Source of the DNA: Lepidurus packardi
Lineage: Eukaryota; Arthropoda; Branchiopoda; Notostraca; Triopsidae
Assembly: GCA_023053545.1 (NCBI GenBank)
Contig: JAKZAN010000002.1
Coordinates: 299,501 to 363,500, forward strand
Length of the DNA stretch: 64,000 bases
Direction: 5' to 3'
Shown here one piece after another: positions 12,784 through 24,135 of the stretch (position 1 is the first letter of the stretch; each line of letters begins with the position of its first letter). Made by a program: the position numbers and the translations under genes. The notes under the pieces were generated by a model. It did not search any database. It saw nothing but the letters and a program-made list of their open reading frames with translations, and was not told the DNA's origin.

Positions 12784-13523
12784 ATGTTCGCTTATAACAG
12801 AAATATATTCAGGCTGTTAAACAGGAAACAGCTATGGAACTGGACAGTTCAGTATCAGAATAATCCCAGCCTCTCTCTACTATGCCAATCAAATTCCAGT
12901 AATTTCACTTTTCCACTTATTTCTCAATTAACATATCTAGTTTAGGTTGCTTGCATTATTTTCCTCGTGTAGCACATAATTTAAAAAATCAGTGTCGTTG
13001 TTTGACAACGACAGCGACTTGGCCTAGGAGGAATAAAGAAGCAGATCGTGCCCCAACTTTGTCGTATTATGAAGTGAGCCGGGAAGAGCTGAGATCTGTT
13101 CTCAAGGACCCCGAAGTCCTGGTTATTGACGTACGAAATCTCGACGAATTGCAGCAGCATGGGACCATACGGGGGAGCCTCAATATCCCACGTAACATTT
13201 TGCCATCTTTTTGCTTGACGGACAAACTAACATTGTATCTTATTGGGGTATGAGGCAGTTCCGGAACTGGCTGCAGCACTACAATTATCCTGCGATGCGT
13301 TTCGCACCAAATTTGGAAGGGAAAAACCAGATCTGGATTCCCAAATCGTCTTCTCCTGTATGGCCGGCATTCGGAGTACCAAAGCCCTCAAACTGGCCAG
13401 AGATATGGGATTCACAAAGTGAGTACCATGACGTAGCCTTTTGATAGCTTCTTCTCTACTCCGGTACTTTTTTTTAGAGCAAGACACTTTCCTGGTGGTT
13501 GGAAGGCCTGGTCTTCTGCTTAG
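12784..13523 (+). CDS. Single-domain rhodanese (thiosulfate sulfurtransferase), probably mitochondrial
   Basis: Exons 12784-12898, 12946-13191, 13259-13418 and 13478-13523 join in phase to 188 aa. The rhodanese fold is shown by VLVIDVRNLDEL, then GTIRGSLNIP, and the active-site loop CMAGIR (catalytic Cys followed by the GxR turn), ending with the family-typical HFPGGWKAW. It should transfer sulfane sulfur to thiol or cyanide acceptors. The N-terminus begins MFAYNRNIFRLLNRKQLW and is rich in Arg, Asn and Leu with few acids, resembling a mitochondrial presequence. I chose this start because the long open frame at 12951 begins with TTG, not ATG. A 47-bp intron (12899-12945) restores phase exactly. 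That intron is short for the window, so the first exon is less certain than the rest. Human TSTD-type proteins are the likely relatives. Confidence 0.85.
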
Positions 13524-14095
13524 TGCGTAATGTGGCTTGTATTCCGCGTGGTGTAAATTAGATTGCCGGGTCTTATGCTTTGTCGACAGTAAAGTATCGC
13601 TTGTGTCTCAATACACGGGGGTTTCCAACTTCGCGGCCGAAACATACAGGTTAGCCTGAGTTTGACAGTCCGAATAAGTGTATTATACATTCTAGTAAGG
13701 TTTGCTAAAATGTGTCAGTTACTGAAGTTTCTTTTGAAACCATTTGTGTAAATGGAAAGGGATAGGGAAGAAAGTGTCAGGCCAAAACAAAACAAAAAAA
13801 TGTCGAAACAAAAAAGAAATGACTACGCCAGTATATCGCATACAGTTGTGGTTGAAACGTTGTCATATTTCCAAAAAGGCTCCTGTTCTGCGGTAAAGAA
13901 AGAAGTTCTAGCCAAACCTAATTCGGGTATTGTGCCAAGCACAACTGCTCCAATGACCAAAGCTACAAGTAATTCGTTAGGCCACTCTCCCAAAACTTTC
14001 TCGGCTCACTGCTGCGTAACCAAAAGGAGAAAAAAAGAGAGGTACTCGACACAATGTCAAAAGAAGAAATAACCACGTGTGGCGCTGGAAACGAC
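13524..14095. other. Convergent 3' region between rhodanese and importin alpha
   Basis: This is 572 bp with no supported gene. A 106-codon frame (13752-14072) is Lys/Ser-rich, matches no family I know and lies opposite the importin alpha 3' end; I do not call it. Confidence 0.4.
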
Positions 14096-16155
14096 TTAGA
14101 AGTGAAAACCTCGATCAGGTAAAGAAGAATTAGGATCAAAGTGAAAGCCTTCTTCGGTTGTCTCTGGTAACAGATTGGGATCCTCAATACCCTGTTGAAT
14201 AAAAGAAAAACCAGACGTTCAATACTGGCTCCCGTTCATAAATCGATAAAAAAAAGCTTACGTCTTCTGAAAAGTACTGCTCGATGATATCGAATGCCAG
14301 CTTGTAGATTTCCATATTGTCGTGATTCTGAAGGGCTTCGATTTTGTCCAATCCGCCGCATTCTTCAATCATAGCGGCCACACTGTCAGCTTCACTGCCG
14401 GCCATCTTTAGCATGTTATGCACTCCATCCAATACCACTTGGATGACTTGAGAATCTTTACACGACAGCAGGGCGCAAAAAGGCGACAAAACACCGGCTT
14501 GGATCAGGTAAGCTACCTGCGCTGGTGAACCGCTGATGGTTAAATTCGTGATGGCCCAAGCTGCTTCCTTTTGTGTCTGGAACTCACCCTAGGTAAAAAA
14601 CAAAGCAAATAAAAATGTACATAGAAAATAAAATGCACTACTTACTCGAACCAAATGTTGGATGACAAGGGGCACCAAACTAGCATCTATTACAGCTTGG
14701 ACTTGCGCTTGGTTGCCTGCCGTTACATTCGACAAGAACCACAACGCTTCCTGAGATTGAAATGGTAATCGGAAAAAAAATCAGTAGAATTGGAAAGGAT
14801 TCCAGACCACAACTCACTTTGTTAATCTTTTCCTTTTGATGTGTCAACAGGGCTGGAAAGTGAGACAGGGCATCACAGTTGAGGACGCACTGCGTCTGAG
14901 CATCCGTACCCGTTACAATATTGCCCACAGCACGCAATGCAGCGGTTTGGACCTTTTCAAATCCCAAAATAAAATAAAAACACGCAGTAGCAAGAATCTT
15001 TTCAAGAAGTTTGTTTTTTCCTACCTTAACATCCTTGTGGGACAGCAAAGGTACTAGTTTAGGTACAACACCGGCGTCAATCACCAACTGAATTTGCTCG
15101 TTCCCTCCGTCCGTAAGGTAACTCAAAGCCCAGACAGTGTCCACCAGAATCTACGGCTTCCAAGAATGAACACTCGAGCTTAATAATGCAATAAAGACAG
15201 GTTACATTGATATCTGAGTGATGAATAAGCTTGAAAAGAGCAGGTAGGAGCTCTTGGATAGTTTGCGGAGGTGGAGGTGGGTCTTTATTGCGACACAAAT
15301 TGACGATAACCCAGGCCACGTTCCGGAGGAAAGACAAAGGAATATCCGTCTGTACAAACTGCAGCAAAAGCTGGACGACACCCAAATTGATAACATAATC
15401 CCGCAAAACAGGGCCATCTCCAATTATGTTGCCTGGAAAAAAAGAAAACTAGATTCTGCCCCAATCCAAAACAGTTGCCCGGTTACCTAGAGCCCAGACT
15501 GCCTGCTCACACACATTAGGATGGGGCGAATGTAGAAGCATCAGGAAAAGGGGTACAGCACCAGCAGCCACCACGGCTTGGGTCTGAGCCGAAGTCCCTG
15601 AAGCAATGTTGGTCAAAGCCCAAGCAGCTTCAAACTGGAGGGTCGGGCTACAGAGCCGGTTTTTTGAGAACAAAAGTGTTAAGGCTTTTTTGAGCAATCG
15701 GTGAGGGAAAACAATGGACCCTTACTTGTCCCGAGCTTCCAAGCAACGCACCAGGACTGGCAGAATGCCACTGTTAATTAAAGCATCAATAGGAGGATTC
15801 CGGTCCGACGACAAGAGTTTCCGTGCCGATTGCACGGCGGCCAACTGGACGGCCAGATCGTCGCAAGCTGCATCTTTGACCAACCTCTCCAAGGTTTGAA
15901 CCGTCAACGCCCGGTCTCCTGCCTCGTCCTCGTCTGTGGATTCTGAGTCGGGAACATTCCGCCTTTTCTGGAGTGTTTCTTCCCGTTTGTTTTTCCGAAG
16001 TTCCACCGTGACTTCATTCCTTCTTCTTCGCATTTCCTGTATAGACAGAAAGTGTATACAAACAGCATTCTTGAAGGTGGCATTCTTCAACTTACATCTT
16101 GATCTTTCCCCTTGTTCTTGAAATTGACTATGCGTCCTTTGGCCTGGTCAGCCAT
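14096..16155 (-). CDS. KPNA4: Importin subunit alpha, alpha-3 class (KPNA3/KPNA4 type)
   Basis: Nine exons (16155-16096, 16036-15726, 15647-15487, 15432-15206, 15150-15025, 14952-14818, 14750-14646, 14588-14262, 14191-14096) join in phase to 515 aa, close to the usual 521. The N-terminal importin-beta-binding segment is basic (NFKNKGKD, then [18 protein letters not shown]). The armadillo array follows with the NLS-groove signatures [48 protein letters not shown] and [13 protein letters not shown], giving the conserved Trp-Asn ladder. The tail has the alpha-3 form (IEDPNLLPE near the end). It carries classical-NLS cargo into the nucleus with importin beta. The residues NFKNKGKD and CRNKDPPPP place it in the KPNA3/4 branch rather than alpha-1 or alpha-2; the symbol denotes the class. 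Confidence 0.96.
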
Positions 16156-17049
16156 GACATCAAAACTGGCTGCTTCCAATAAACTTGTAAAACTTGAAGA
16201 GATAACGCTTCGGTTTACGCCCGTTTCTTTCGGGAGAGGGGTGGTATTTATACAAAGTTGAACTTTGGTTGATACCTCTTCGGCTATGACGACAAACCAA
16301 AAACAAAGCAGCTTTTCTTCCGGTTTAGAGTTTACCCACGGAACCGATTGGTTATTTAGCACAATTCACACACCGTCATAGATTTATATTGCATCCAAAC
16401 TAAAGCAGATTGGTCAATAATCACAAGTAAAACAAAATCCATGCGCCATTACAATAACCAAGGTCGGAAGCCCGAAGTCGGGAGACCCCAATTCGAGAAA
16501 TCGGATTTGACGCTACCAGCAAAGTCTCCATAGAAGAATAAGCTCAGGTCCGATGTAGCGATGTGTACATACGATGGTGCTGCCATCTGCGGGTAATCTC
16601 GATGGACATGAATACGAAAACAGAGATAAGAGCGCGAGGGACTGTAAACAAGACCCTGCGGCTTAAAATGACAGGCACTTTTCTAAGAAGAGGTCAACGT
16701 AAGGTCAAGTGACTTCACCCCAGCTAGTGTGCCGCCTGTAAGAGTTGCAATTGCAGTGGTTCCTCTACGCGTGAATAATAAGGTAATTTCTGCACAAATG
16801 TAGTATGGGTAAACTTTTCAGTTGTCTATAAATGAACGGAAAATATAGGTTTGGATACCGTAATTTTTGAATGGATTCGTTTGTCGCTCGAAGAGATAAT
16901 CTGGAATCCAATGTCGCCCGTCAAGATATCTGCTGCGCGTGCTTCCTTTTGTTGTCAACCAAGGGATTGCTCTAACGAAGCGCCAAGAGCTACGAACGCT
17001 ATGTACGTAAATCGCACCGTTAAACGTCATTATTTATAAATCAATTAAA
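16156..17049. promoter_or_regulatory. Divergent promoter region, importin alpha / DIPK2A
   Basis: This 894-bp region separates two divergently transcribed genes and must hold both promoters and the 5' untranslated regions. I see no TATA box in a fitting place. The frame extending 5' of the importin ATG (16362-16156) has no homology and is probably 5'UTR. Confidence 0.45.
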
Positions 17050-18556
17050 ATGTCTCTGCTATTAAGTAGTAACTCGTTCGCAGCGTTCGAGGACGTCCCA
17101 ATGGAAGCCAGAAGACAAAGAGCCAGAAGATGGACCGCGTATGGCCTAAGTCTCATTTGCGCTCTCTCAGTGTGCTGCACAATTTACTTGATGAACAGTT
17201 CGCAACCTTTGTACGTGGATCTGGCTGGGGAAGACTTGCTCGACTTGAAAAAATGTCCAGCATGCTATGGCGTCAACAAGTGCCCGGCGATGATGGCAGG
17301 AAAGATCCAGCTCAAAGGCTGGTCTCAACTGACGGCGTTTCAAATGGTCAACACGAAGAATGTGTTCTTTGGGCGCTACAAAGACAAGAGCATCGTTTTA
17401 AAGAAACTAGGCAGCTCTTCCGACTTGCAGAAATTGGACGAGACCATCCTCGCTTTGGCCAACACAACCGCCGATGAAACCCGCGTTCGTCTGGCGATAC
17501 GTCTCTTGTTGAAAGCGTACATGCGCTCGGAATTCCATGCTGATCAAATGATAGGCGCCGAATCCGGAACAATGAAGGAATACTTGAATGCTGCCCAACT
17601 GAAGCAAGATTTGATTCAACGTAAGCTCGCTCCAGACCGAGGCAGCAATTTGCTGACTTGCCTATCCTCAGCAGCCATGGATTTCATTGTCGATCGCGTG
17701 TACGAGTACAATTTCGGTCAGAACCGGCTGGCTGTCTTGAATAACGTCCTGACCCTGCTGCTGATCAACCCGGAGCCGCTTCTTTTGCAAGCCTTCCCAG
17801 CAGCAGCAGGATGGCCTTTTCCCAAGTACCGAGGTGCCTGTGGACGAGTCGTAATGGAAGAGCGCGTGGAAACATCTCTAACAAACTTTGCTGGTGCCAA
17901 CTTTACCCGGCGAGCCAGTTTGGCACTCGAGTTGCTGGATTTGGCCAGGAATCTGACCAGTAGAAATCAAGACTTTTCCTTGTACTGGTCGGACGTCGCC
18001 GAAAACAACCTAGCAGTTGATTCCGAAGGGCGTGTCAAGATTGTCGACGCTGGGAACATCATTCTGGTAGATAAGAACCTGGTCCGGAAAGGTAAATTTC
18101 GATAGCTTTCTCCAAATGGTTGATTTACTTCCTGTATTTTTTTCTCTCTTCATTTCATAGAGCGTATAGGAGACTGGGATAAGCCGTGGAAAGAAGAAAG
18201 CTGGAATTCCTCGGAAGGTTTCGGCTATATTGAAGAGGAATTGTGTACCCATTTGACGTCGGATCACAATATCCACGCGTTGTGCCATGTATAGCTACGT
18301 TGTTATTTTTGTCTTTTTTACTAAACGGAACTTTCTTTTAATGTAACGCTAGGGTTTGTTGGCGCCAGACGCGTACAGTATTAATTTCCCTAAGGGATTA
18401 TTATACGATCCTCCGCCAGAGATCCTGCAGAAATACCCCGATTTTACGAAGCTGCTGCAAACATGCAAAGACCCGGCGATGCATAAACATGAGATGGACC
18501 GCTTTGAGGCTGCGCGGAGAATCGGAGAAATGTTGGCTGCATTCAAAGACCTATAG
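17050..18556 (+). CDS. DIPK2A: Divergent protein kinase domain 2A-like (DIPK2 family) secretory-pathway protein
   Basis: Exons 17050-18091, 18161-18288 and 18353-18556 join in phase to 457 aa. Residues about 29-49 form one hydrophobic signal-anchor (YGLSLICALSVCCTIYL) after a basic stretch, which implies a type II Golgi protein or cleaved secretion. DIPK2 marks are LKKCPACYGVNKCP, the VVLKK-like lysine region IVLKKLGSSSDLQKLD, GWPFPKYRGACGRVV, and a degenerate kinase catalytic area (VAENNLAVDSEGRVKIVDAGNI). In the last, the usual DFG is replaced by VDAGN, matching VDAEN in vertebrate members. The family is described as divergent kinases of the secretory pathway; the substrate is not known to me. 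The second exon keeps DHNIHALC, a conserved C-terminal element. The unusually long first exon holds most of the protein. Confidence 0.9.
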
Positions 18557-18680
18557 AAACACCTACTCGAGTACCTGTAAAAAGTTGCAAGAGCAGCCGG
18601 ACAGTTTTTTCTACTTTTGAATATTTTGGTACCATGTTTTTTTTTGTCGTTTTACAGCATTGATCTATGCGAACTTGTGC

Positions 18681-18686
18681 AATAAA
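18681..18686 (+). terminator. Polyadenylation signal of the DIPK2A gene
   Basis: A canonical AATAAA lies 125 bp after the DIPK2A stop codon and 105 bp before the converging PELP1 stop. It is the only such hexamer in this short convergent region on the + strand. Confidence 0.6.
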
Positions 18687-18790
18687 ATACTTACAATTTT
18701 GATGAAGAAAAACGCAGACCTTGTAGCAAGCCTGCAATGTTGTATTCGATTCCTTTCAAGTTTTCGTTTTCCAAGGAAGAGAAAAGGATT

Positions 18791-21700
18791 TTAATCCGTT
18801 GGGACAGGCGACGAATTGTCGTCCACAAAGGATGCGAGCATTAATTCCACTTCTTCACTCACAGATTCAACTTGCTCCTAAGAAAGAGAGAACGACTATT
18901 CATACCGGATAAATGTACAGCTTTTCATTACTTGAACCAATTTGCTTTCCGGCTGGGGAGGAACAGGCTCTTGGTTAGACGTGTGCTGGACAGAAACCTC
19001 TCTTCGAGTCACCACTCCTACAGGGGAAGCTCTGGGTGGTCCTTCTAATACCAGAACTTCCTCCTCAAACATGACGTCGTCATTTTCTTCTTCGTCGTTA
19101 TCTTCCAACTGCAGCACACTGTTTTCCTTACTGTAGGGAGACAACTGAAGCCTAACGGTACTATCAGGGCGCCGGGCTTCCTCGTAGGTTTCATTCGCTA
19201 TGTCCACTACCACAGGTACTTCCGCTGCTGGTGATGTTTGTGAGGTTAGCTGCGAGTATGGTGCAACGGGAAAGTTATCCTCTTCCATTTCTTTGTCATT
19301 GCCGCTATCAGTGGTATTGATAGACTGCTTTGGCTGGGCAGATGGCGCTTCGCTCGTTGAAAAATTCCACGAAGGACCGGGCGGATGGATCCTCTCTCTA
19401 GCAATGGCCATAATTTCCTCGCATAGGAAACTCACCTGTCAAAGCGTTCAGTTGCATAAGTAAAGGAACGCAAAACACATCCAACTAATAACGATAACAA
19501 TAATAAAAAAGTACTTCAATGTCGGCATCACGCATTCCATGGCTTAGTATGTCCAGGACTTGGGTCAGGGGAGATTGGACGTTGGGGTGGGCGAAGAGAA
19601 GGAGGTTTTTGACTACGTCGTAAAGCCCTTTCCTGCAAGGCACGCTAGCATACGGAATACAAAACGAGCCTGGGCGCCCCTTCATGTCCTCCAGAATGGA
19701 CAGAACTTGGGATTGGATGCTCTATAGTAGATCCACAGCATTACCAAAATAGCCCCATTAGTGAAAGCACTCTACCTGGTATTGCAAGGGCCCAAGCAGG
19801 TTGCTGGAAGTGGCCAGTCCCACTGCGAGAAACTTGAGTGCGGCTTCGCAAACTTGGCTGTTGGCAGTGGCGTCCATCTTTTGTCGGAGGGAAGACACGT
19901 GAGTTGCTTCCGCCCCGCGTTTCTTTTTGCTGGGAGACGGGCCAGAGGTATGAGCAGACGCCTACATGAAATTTATTAGTAAGAAACAGCCAAACCCAGT
20001 CGTAATTAGTTCTACTTGAAGCTGGATAACATCCTTTTCAGTACAAGTGTCGTACAAGGCTTGTACTAGCAGCTGTTGTGTCCAACGATTGGGGACGCAC
20101 ACCACACTGCGCGCTTTCATACACCACATCGCCACTTCATAGACCACTGATCGTAATTTCCTAGCACCCAAAAAGATGCCTTATTAAATTAATTAACACG
20201 ATTTAATTGAATGAATATTATTGAATGAATAAAGTTTGCGAAGGACTGTTTTACCCGTAGGCTCGTTCTTGCCCCATCGAACGCTTGCTAGGCTGCGTCC
20301 ATTGCAAAGTATGGGCCCACAACTGCCACCACAGATGGGTTTCGGAAGCCAGACAGCTTTTCAGCGAAGCAGCCAGAGCTGGCATTAGACGGAGAGCACT
20401 CATGTGCAAATCGGGCAGCAAAGCGGCCAAGTAATCGCCTTCGAGACCTTTGCCAGCACACACCTTGGGCTGGACAAGCAACGTGCGAACAATCAGGGAT
20501 GAGATTTCCTCGGAAGGAACCATTTTGGCTGTGGTATATGGCATACTATTAAAAGTCTGATGAGCTAACAACAGAAAAAAGGACGGGATATAGCATGAAA
20601 CCTACCTCAAGCACTTGGCCAAGCAATGAACCACGTTACAGAAGCGCTGTTTTGAAGCCAAGAAACGCTGGAACGGATCCGAATCCATAACGCGCGGTAG
20701 AGCAAGCGTTTCGGGCCTCAGCGGATACGGCTATAGACCTGGATTTAATAAGAAGCTTTGGAATGAAAGGAAAGTACTTGTAATTCAAAGCGCCCTTGGA
20801 ACAATTCACTCAAACTCTCCTGGGCCGAACCAATCAACTGCGACATGTGTAAAGCCCAATTCGTTTTGTGCGCTATCCCTTGCACTCCTCCTCCGCCGAG
20901 CTGTGGTAATAGACATAAAGCCGAGGCTAACAAGTCCAACTGGGCGAGCGGAAAGCTTTGGTCCAAAAGGCTTAACAGGAATTTTTCTATGGATGCCTAC
21001 CGACAACCGTAAAAGAGTAACGAAAAAATTAACGAACCGAAAAGGAATCAAGAGTTATTCAATTTACTTTGGACGTGCCACAGGGACCGTGGTAACGCTC
21101 CATCAGCGAGCAGAGGCACTGAAAAACATCTGGTAAACATGCCGTTCTGGTGACGAACTTGGCGTCGGTCAGTGCTGAAGCCAATTGCGGGGCAATGCTG
21201 GAGCTAAATTGCCGCGAGACATCAGGAAATTGCTCAGTAGCTTTGACAATCTGGCCTGAGTGCATTCAAATTATTTCTGAGCTTAGAACATAGAAGGATT
21301 TTTTCCCGTTTAAGCAGAGCAATTCCTACCCAAGACTTTGGCTGCCATGCAGGTTAGCTGATCATCGTCGCTATTTTGTAAGGCCCGAAGAAGCTGCAGG
21401 GCCCAAGACACCGAGTTTTCAACATATACATCCCAAGAACATTGAGGCAACAAGACCGATAATAACCAGGCGCCATCCAACCTGTTTATGGAAACAAATC
21501 ATAATTTTAAGGTTTTCCACTAGTTACGTTGAGAAAAGAACCTCTTTTGGGGGTCGTTGAGGCTGGAGTTTATTACTGCGACGATCTGACTCGCCTGTTT
21601 GCTCTATCAAAAAATAACGGGAGTGAGTATAATGAGTATAATGCTTCCAAGAACTGGAGAAAAAAAGAATTGGAGCTAACCTGTGTTACGCGATCGGTTG

Positions 21701-21815
21701 CGCTGTTGGCTGAAAAAGGAATTGTGTTGCTAGAACACTTGAGAAACGCGCAACTTTCATTCGAGGGCCATTTCTCTTTTAATATATACTCATAAAAGGC
21801 CGCCGAATTATTCAT
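18791..21815 (-). CDS. PELP1: PELP1/Rix1 family, rixosome scaffold for ribosome biogenesis
   Basis: Twelve exons (21815-21681, 21594-21542, 21481-21330, 21255-21068, 20996-20778, 20730-20606, 20545-20255, 20160-20016, 19961-19776, 19721-19515, 19435-18932, 18877-18791) join in phase to 763 aa. The N-terminal two thirds is a Rix1-type helical repeat region (LDGAWLLSVLLPQCSWDV, VSWALQLLRALQ, LDLLASALCLLPQL). A basic Ser-rich patch PSPSKKKRG resembles a nuclear signal. The last third is disordered, with an acidic run (EDNDEEENDD) followed by a hydrophobic VLVLEG that resembles the human VVIVPEG, and it ends near LASFVDDNSS, like human LADFIDCPPDD. PELP1 with TEX10, WDR18 and SENP3 forms the rixosome for 60S maturation and heterochromatin RNA decay. 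The acidic tract is much shorter than in vertebrates. The first exon is the least certain. Confidence 0.85.
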
Positions 21816-23367
21816 TCTTGAAAAGAAACCAGTAGTTCGGATAAGCAACCACGTGCCGTTCTGGCTTTACAAACATCAACGATTTTCGATTGCTCGCCTA
21901 AGACTAAGAAGGCAGGAACGTCTCTGTCTGGGTGTCGATAAAGGATCCCGGAATCGAGCGCGGAACCCTCTATGCTTTGACTCCAGTAACACTGTGATGG
22001 GAATGAGTAATTGATATACGGAAGTCTTTCCGATATCTTGTTTAATACCTTATAATTCAGAGGAGACGTAAGCGCACATTTCTATGTAGTGTCAGCCCAT
22101 GGTCTCGATTTTTTAGACCCAGAAAACACAAAATAAACCCTAAAAATGGCTGTGAACAAGTCTTTCCTTGTAATGACAAGGGGAACACATGCACACTAGA
22201 TGACTCTTGGATAGCTGAATCAATAGGTTCCAGTCTTGTCGGATATACTGTACTTGGACGTTAACATTCCCCACTACATCGCTTTACAGGGGCTTATTTG
22301 ACTTCAATCGAGACTTTCCTAAGGAGAAACGCACGGTTTTTATTTTACTGTGACTGAATTTCAAAAGGAAATCGATACGGGTTTCAAATATTGTATTCTT
22401 ACAAGAAAACATCCATCGTTTTATTTTGTTTTCGACTTTCATAAGGTGAATTGGAAAAATCTCGGGATGAAGCATTCATGTACTGATGGATGTTATATGG
22501 TCTTATTTGTTATTTCCGTAATAAAGTCATTTGATCGTTCACTCGTCAGCCTATACAGTTTATGTTGTATATATACAGTATATGTTTACGCACATATATA
22601 CATGACTTGTTTAGTTTTCACGGCAACTTCCTTCGATAGTGGGCTTTAAAGAATGGTAGCAATTGCAATTGAAAAAGAGGCGACTGAAAAGGAGGTTTAA
22701 GGCAGTTTTGAAGAGGCGCGGGTGACGACTCGACCTGTACTCAGTAATAGGCCCATTCGTCTTCTACAAAACTTGGTGAATCGGTCAAGTAAAGTTACGC
22801 TAAACTTGTCACGCACTCTTGTAACTGTGAAGGGGACCAAAAGAATAGCCCCATCTTTTTGGTTATTTGGTTGACCTCTCATTGGTCACTAAACAATCCT
22901 AACGAACCTACCCCTTTTATTAACACAATGGCCGGACCCCTTTTCTTCTTTTTAAACCTAAATCTTACCGAGTAAATTCCTACACCCTTTGCGGGTTGCA
23001 GGCAGGAAACTATGATGAAGGTGTCAAGTATTTAGTTTTGTTGGATTGATAGCAAGTATCACTTTAGCTAGCGTGGTTATGAATTCGGATAGTCTTTTTG
23101 TTCTTTTTAATGGTACTTAATATAAGCGGGCCCAATTTAAAAACTGAAAGTACAATACTCTCTCTGTCGCGTAACTACTAAAGATATTACTACTGTACGT
23201 CGGGCTTCGTACTACTACGTCGGGCTCGATTTGACGCGCATTAAGCCGCCAATGGTCAATAACTAGGGATTTTTCTCTTTTCGGGGTTTGCTCTTAGAGG
23301 TTCCCATGTTTCACTTCCATTTGCATTGGCGAGTTATCTGTTTTACCAGTTGCCATGGTGTACCTAG
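21816..23367. other. Intergenic region, AT-rich, no gene recognised
   Basis: About 1.5 kb lies between PELP1 and the immunoglobulin-like remnants. Open frames are short and carry no family marks. A run of alternating TATA/ACATATATA sequence occurs near 22570-22605. No transposon ends or RNA genes were found. Confidence 0.4.
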
Positions 23368-24135
23368 TGTAAGCCTACGCCCTGGAACCCCTCACACGAC
23401 AATCACTGCTGGCGAGGAAACGCAAGTTGGCCTTGTAAACGACGCGCGTCCCATTCCAACTTTGGTCTGGAAGATCAGTAAATGCAAACCTATCTTAAGG
23501 CAAATGGCTGTTTTGTTTAAAGGTAGCGTCTTAATCTTTGCAGGGGATATTGAAGTTGATAGCAAGTAGTATACGGTATTTTCACACGTGGGCCAGAACA
23601 CAAAAGCTACTATGAACAGCATTTTGAAACGACGGTTCGCTCCAGAAGATAACAATAAAATATTGCAGTGTATCGCTGAAGCCGCCTGGCTCACAAAGGA
23701 AGACAATACTGTGCTGTGGCTCAGACCACTTTGAACATCCAGTGTAAAACGCATTTTCAGGATAAATAATTGCAACAAATTGCAGACCTTGATATGATAT
23801 TTAAACTGGTTCGTATCTTATGTTTAGTTCCTTCGATGCCGGAAAATGTCAGGACTCTGTATGCCTTTGAGGAGAACAATTCTTACCAAGTGCAAATAAC
23901 GGTTCAAGCCAAACCCCGCCCCCACCGTGCTTTCTGGATCTTGCCTACACCTTCCAATGATAAAATAGAAGTGGAAGGAAAGCCAGTCGATCATATTGTT
24001 GCTAATAATTATGTCGACCTTACTGGTGAAGACAACGGCAATGGCACTTTCAGCTACCGTTTCAGTATCACTTTGGTGCAACAGAGAGATACCAATCCTG
24101 GCATCAAATTCCAAGTGTTTTTCGAAATTGTCAGA
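23368..24135 (+). pseudogene. Immunoglobulin-like domain exons, broken, abutting a retrotransposon
   Basis: Three pieces look like parts of an Ig-superfamily adhesion protein. The first (about 23368-23482) reads TITAGEETQVGLVNDARP and ends LVWKI before a possible donor. The second (about 23580-23760) has an Ig-core Cys in ILQCIAEAAWLTKEDN, but an in-frame TGA near 23731 interrupts it, so it needs an indel or an implausibly short intron. The third (23770-24135) is open and reads VPSMPENVRTLYAFEENNSY, then FWILPTP and GNGTFSYRFSITLVQQR. The third piece runs directly into the zinc-knuckle region of gypsy-1, so the gene is truncated here. No continuation was found right of the transposon block. 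It could be a dead duplicate or a fragment; the family name is inferred from pattern only. Confidence 0.5.

Noticed and set aside
13752..14072. 106-codon Lys/Ser-rich frame
   Set aside because: Low-complexity composition, no homology, and it lies in the convergent 3' region of importin alpha.
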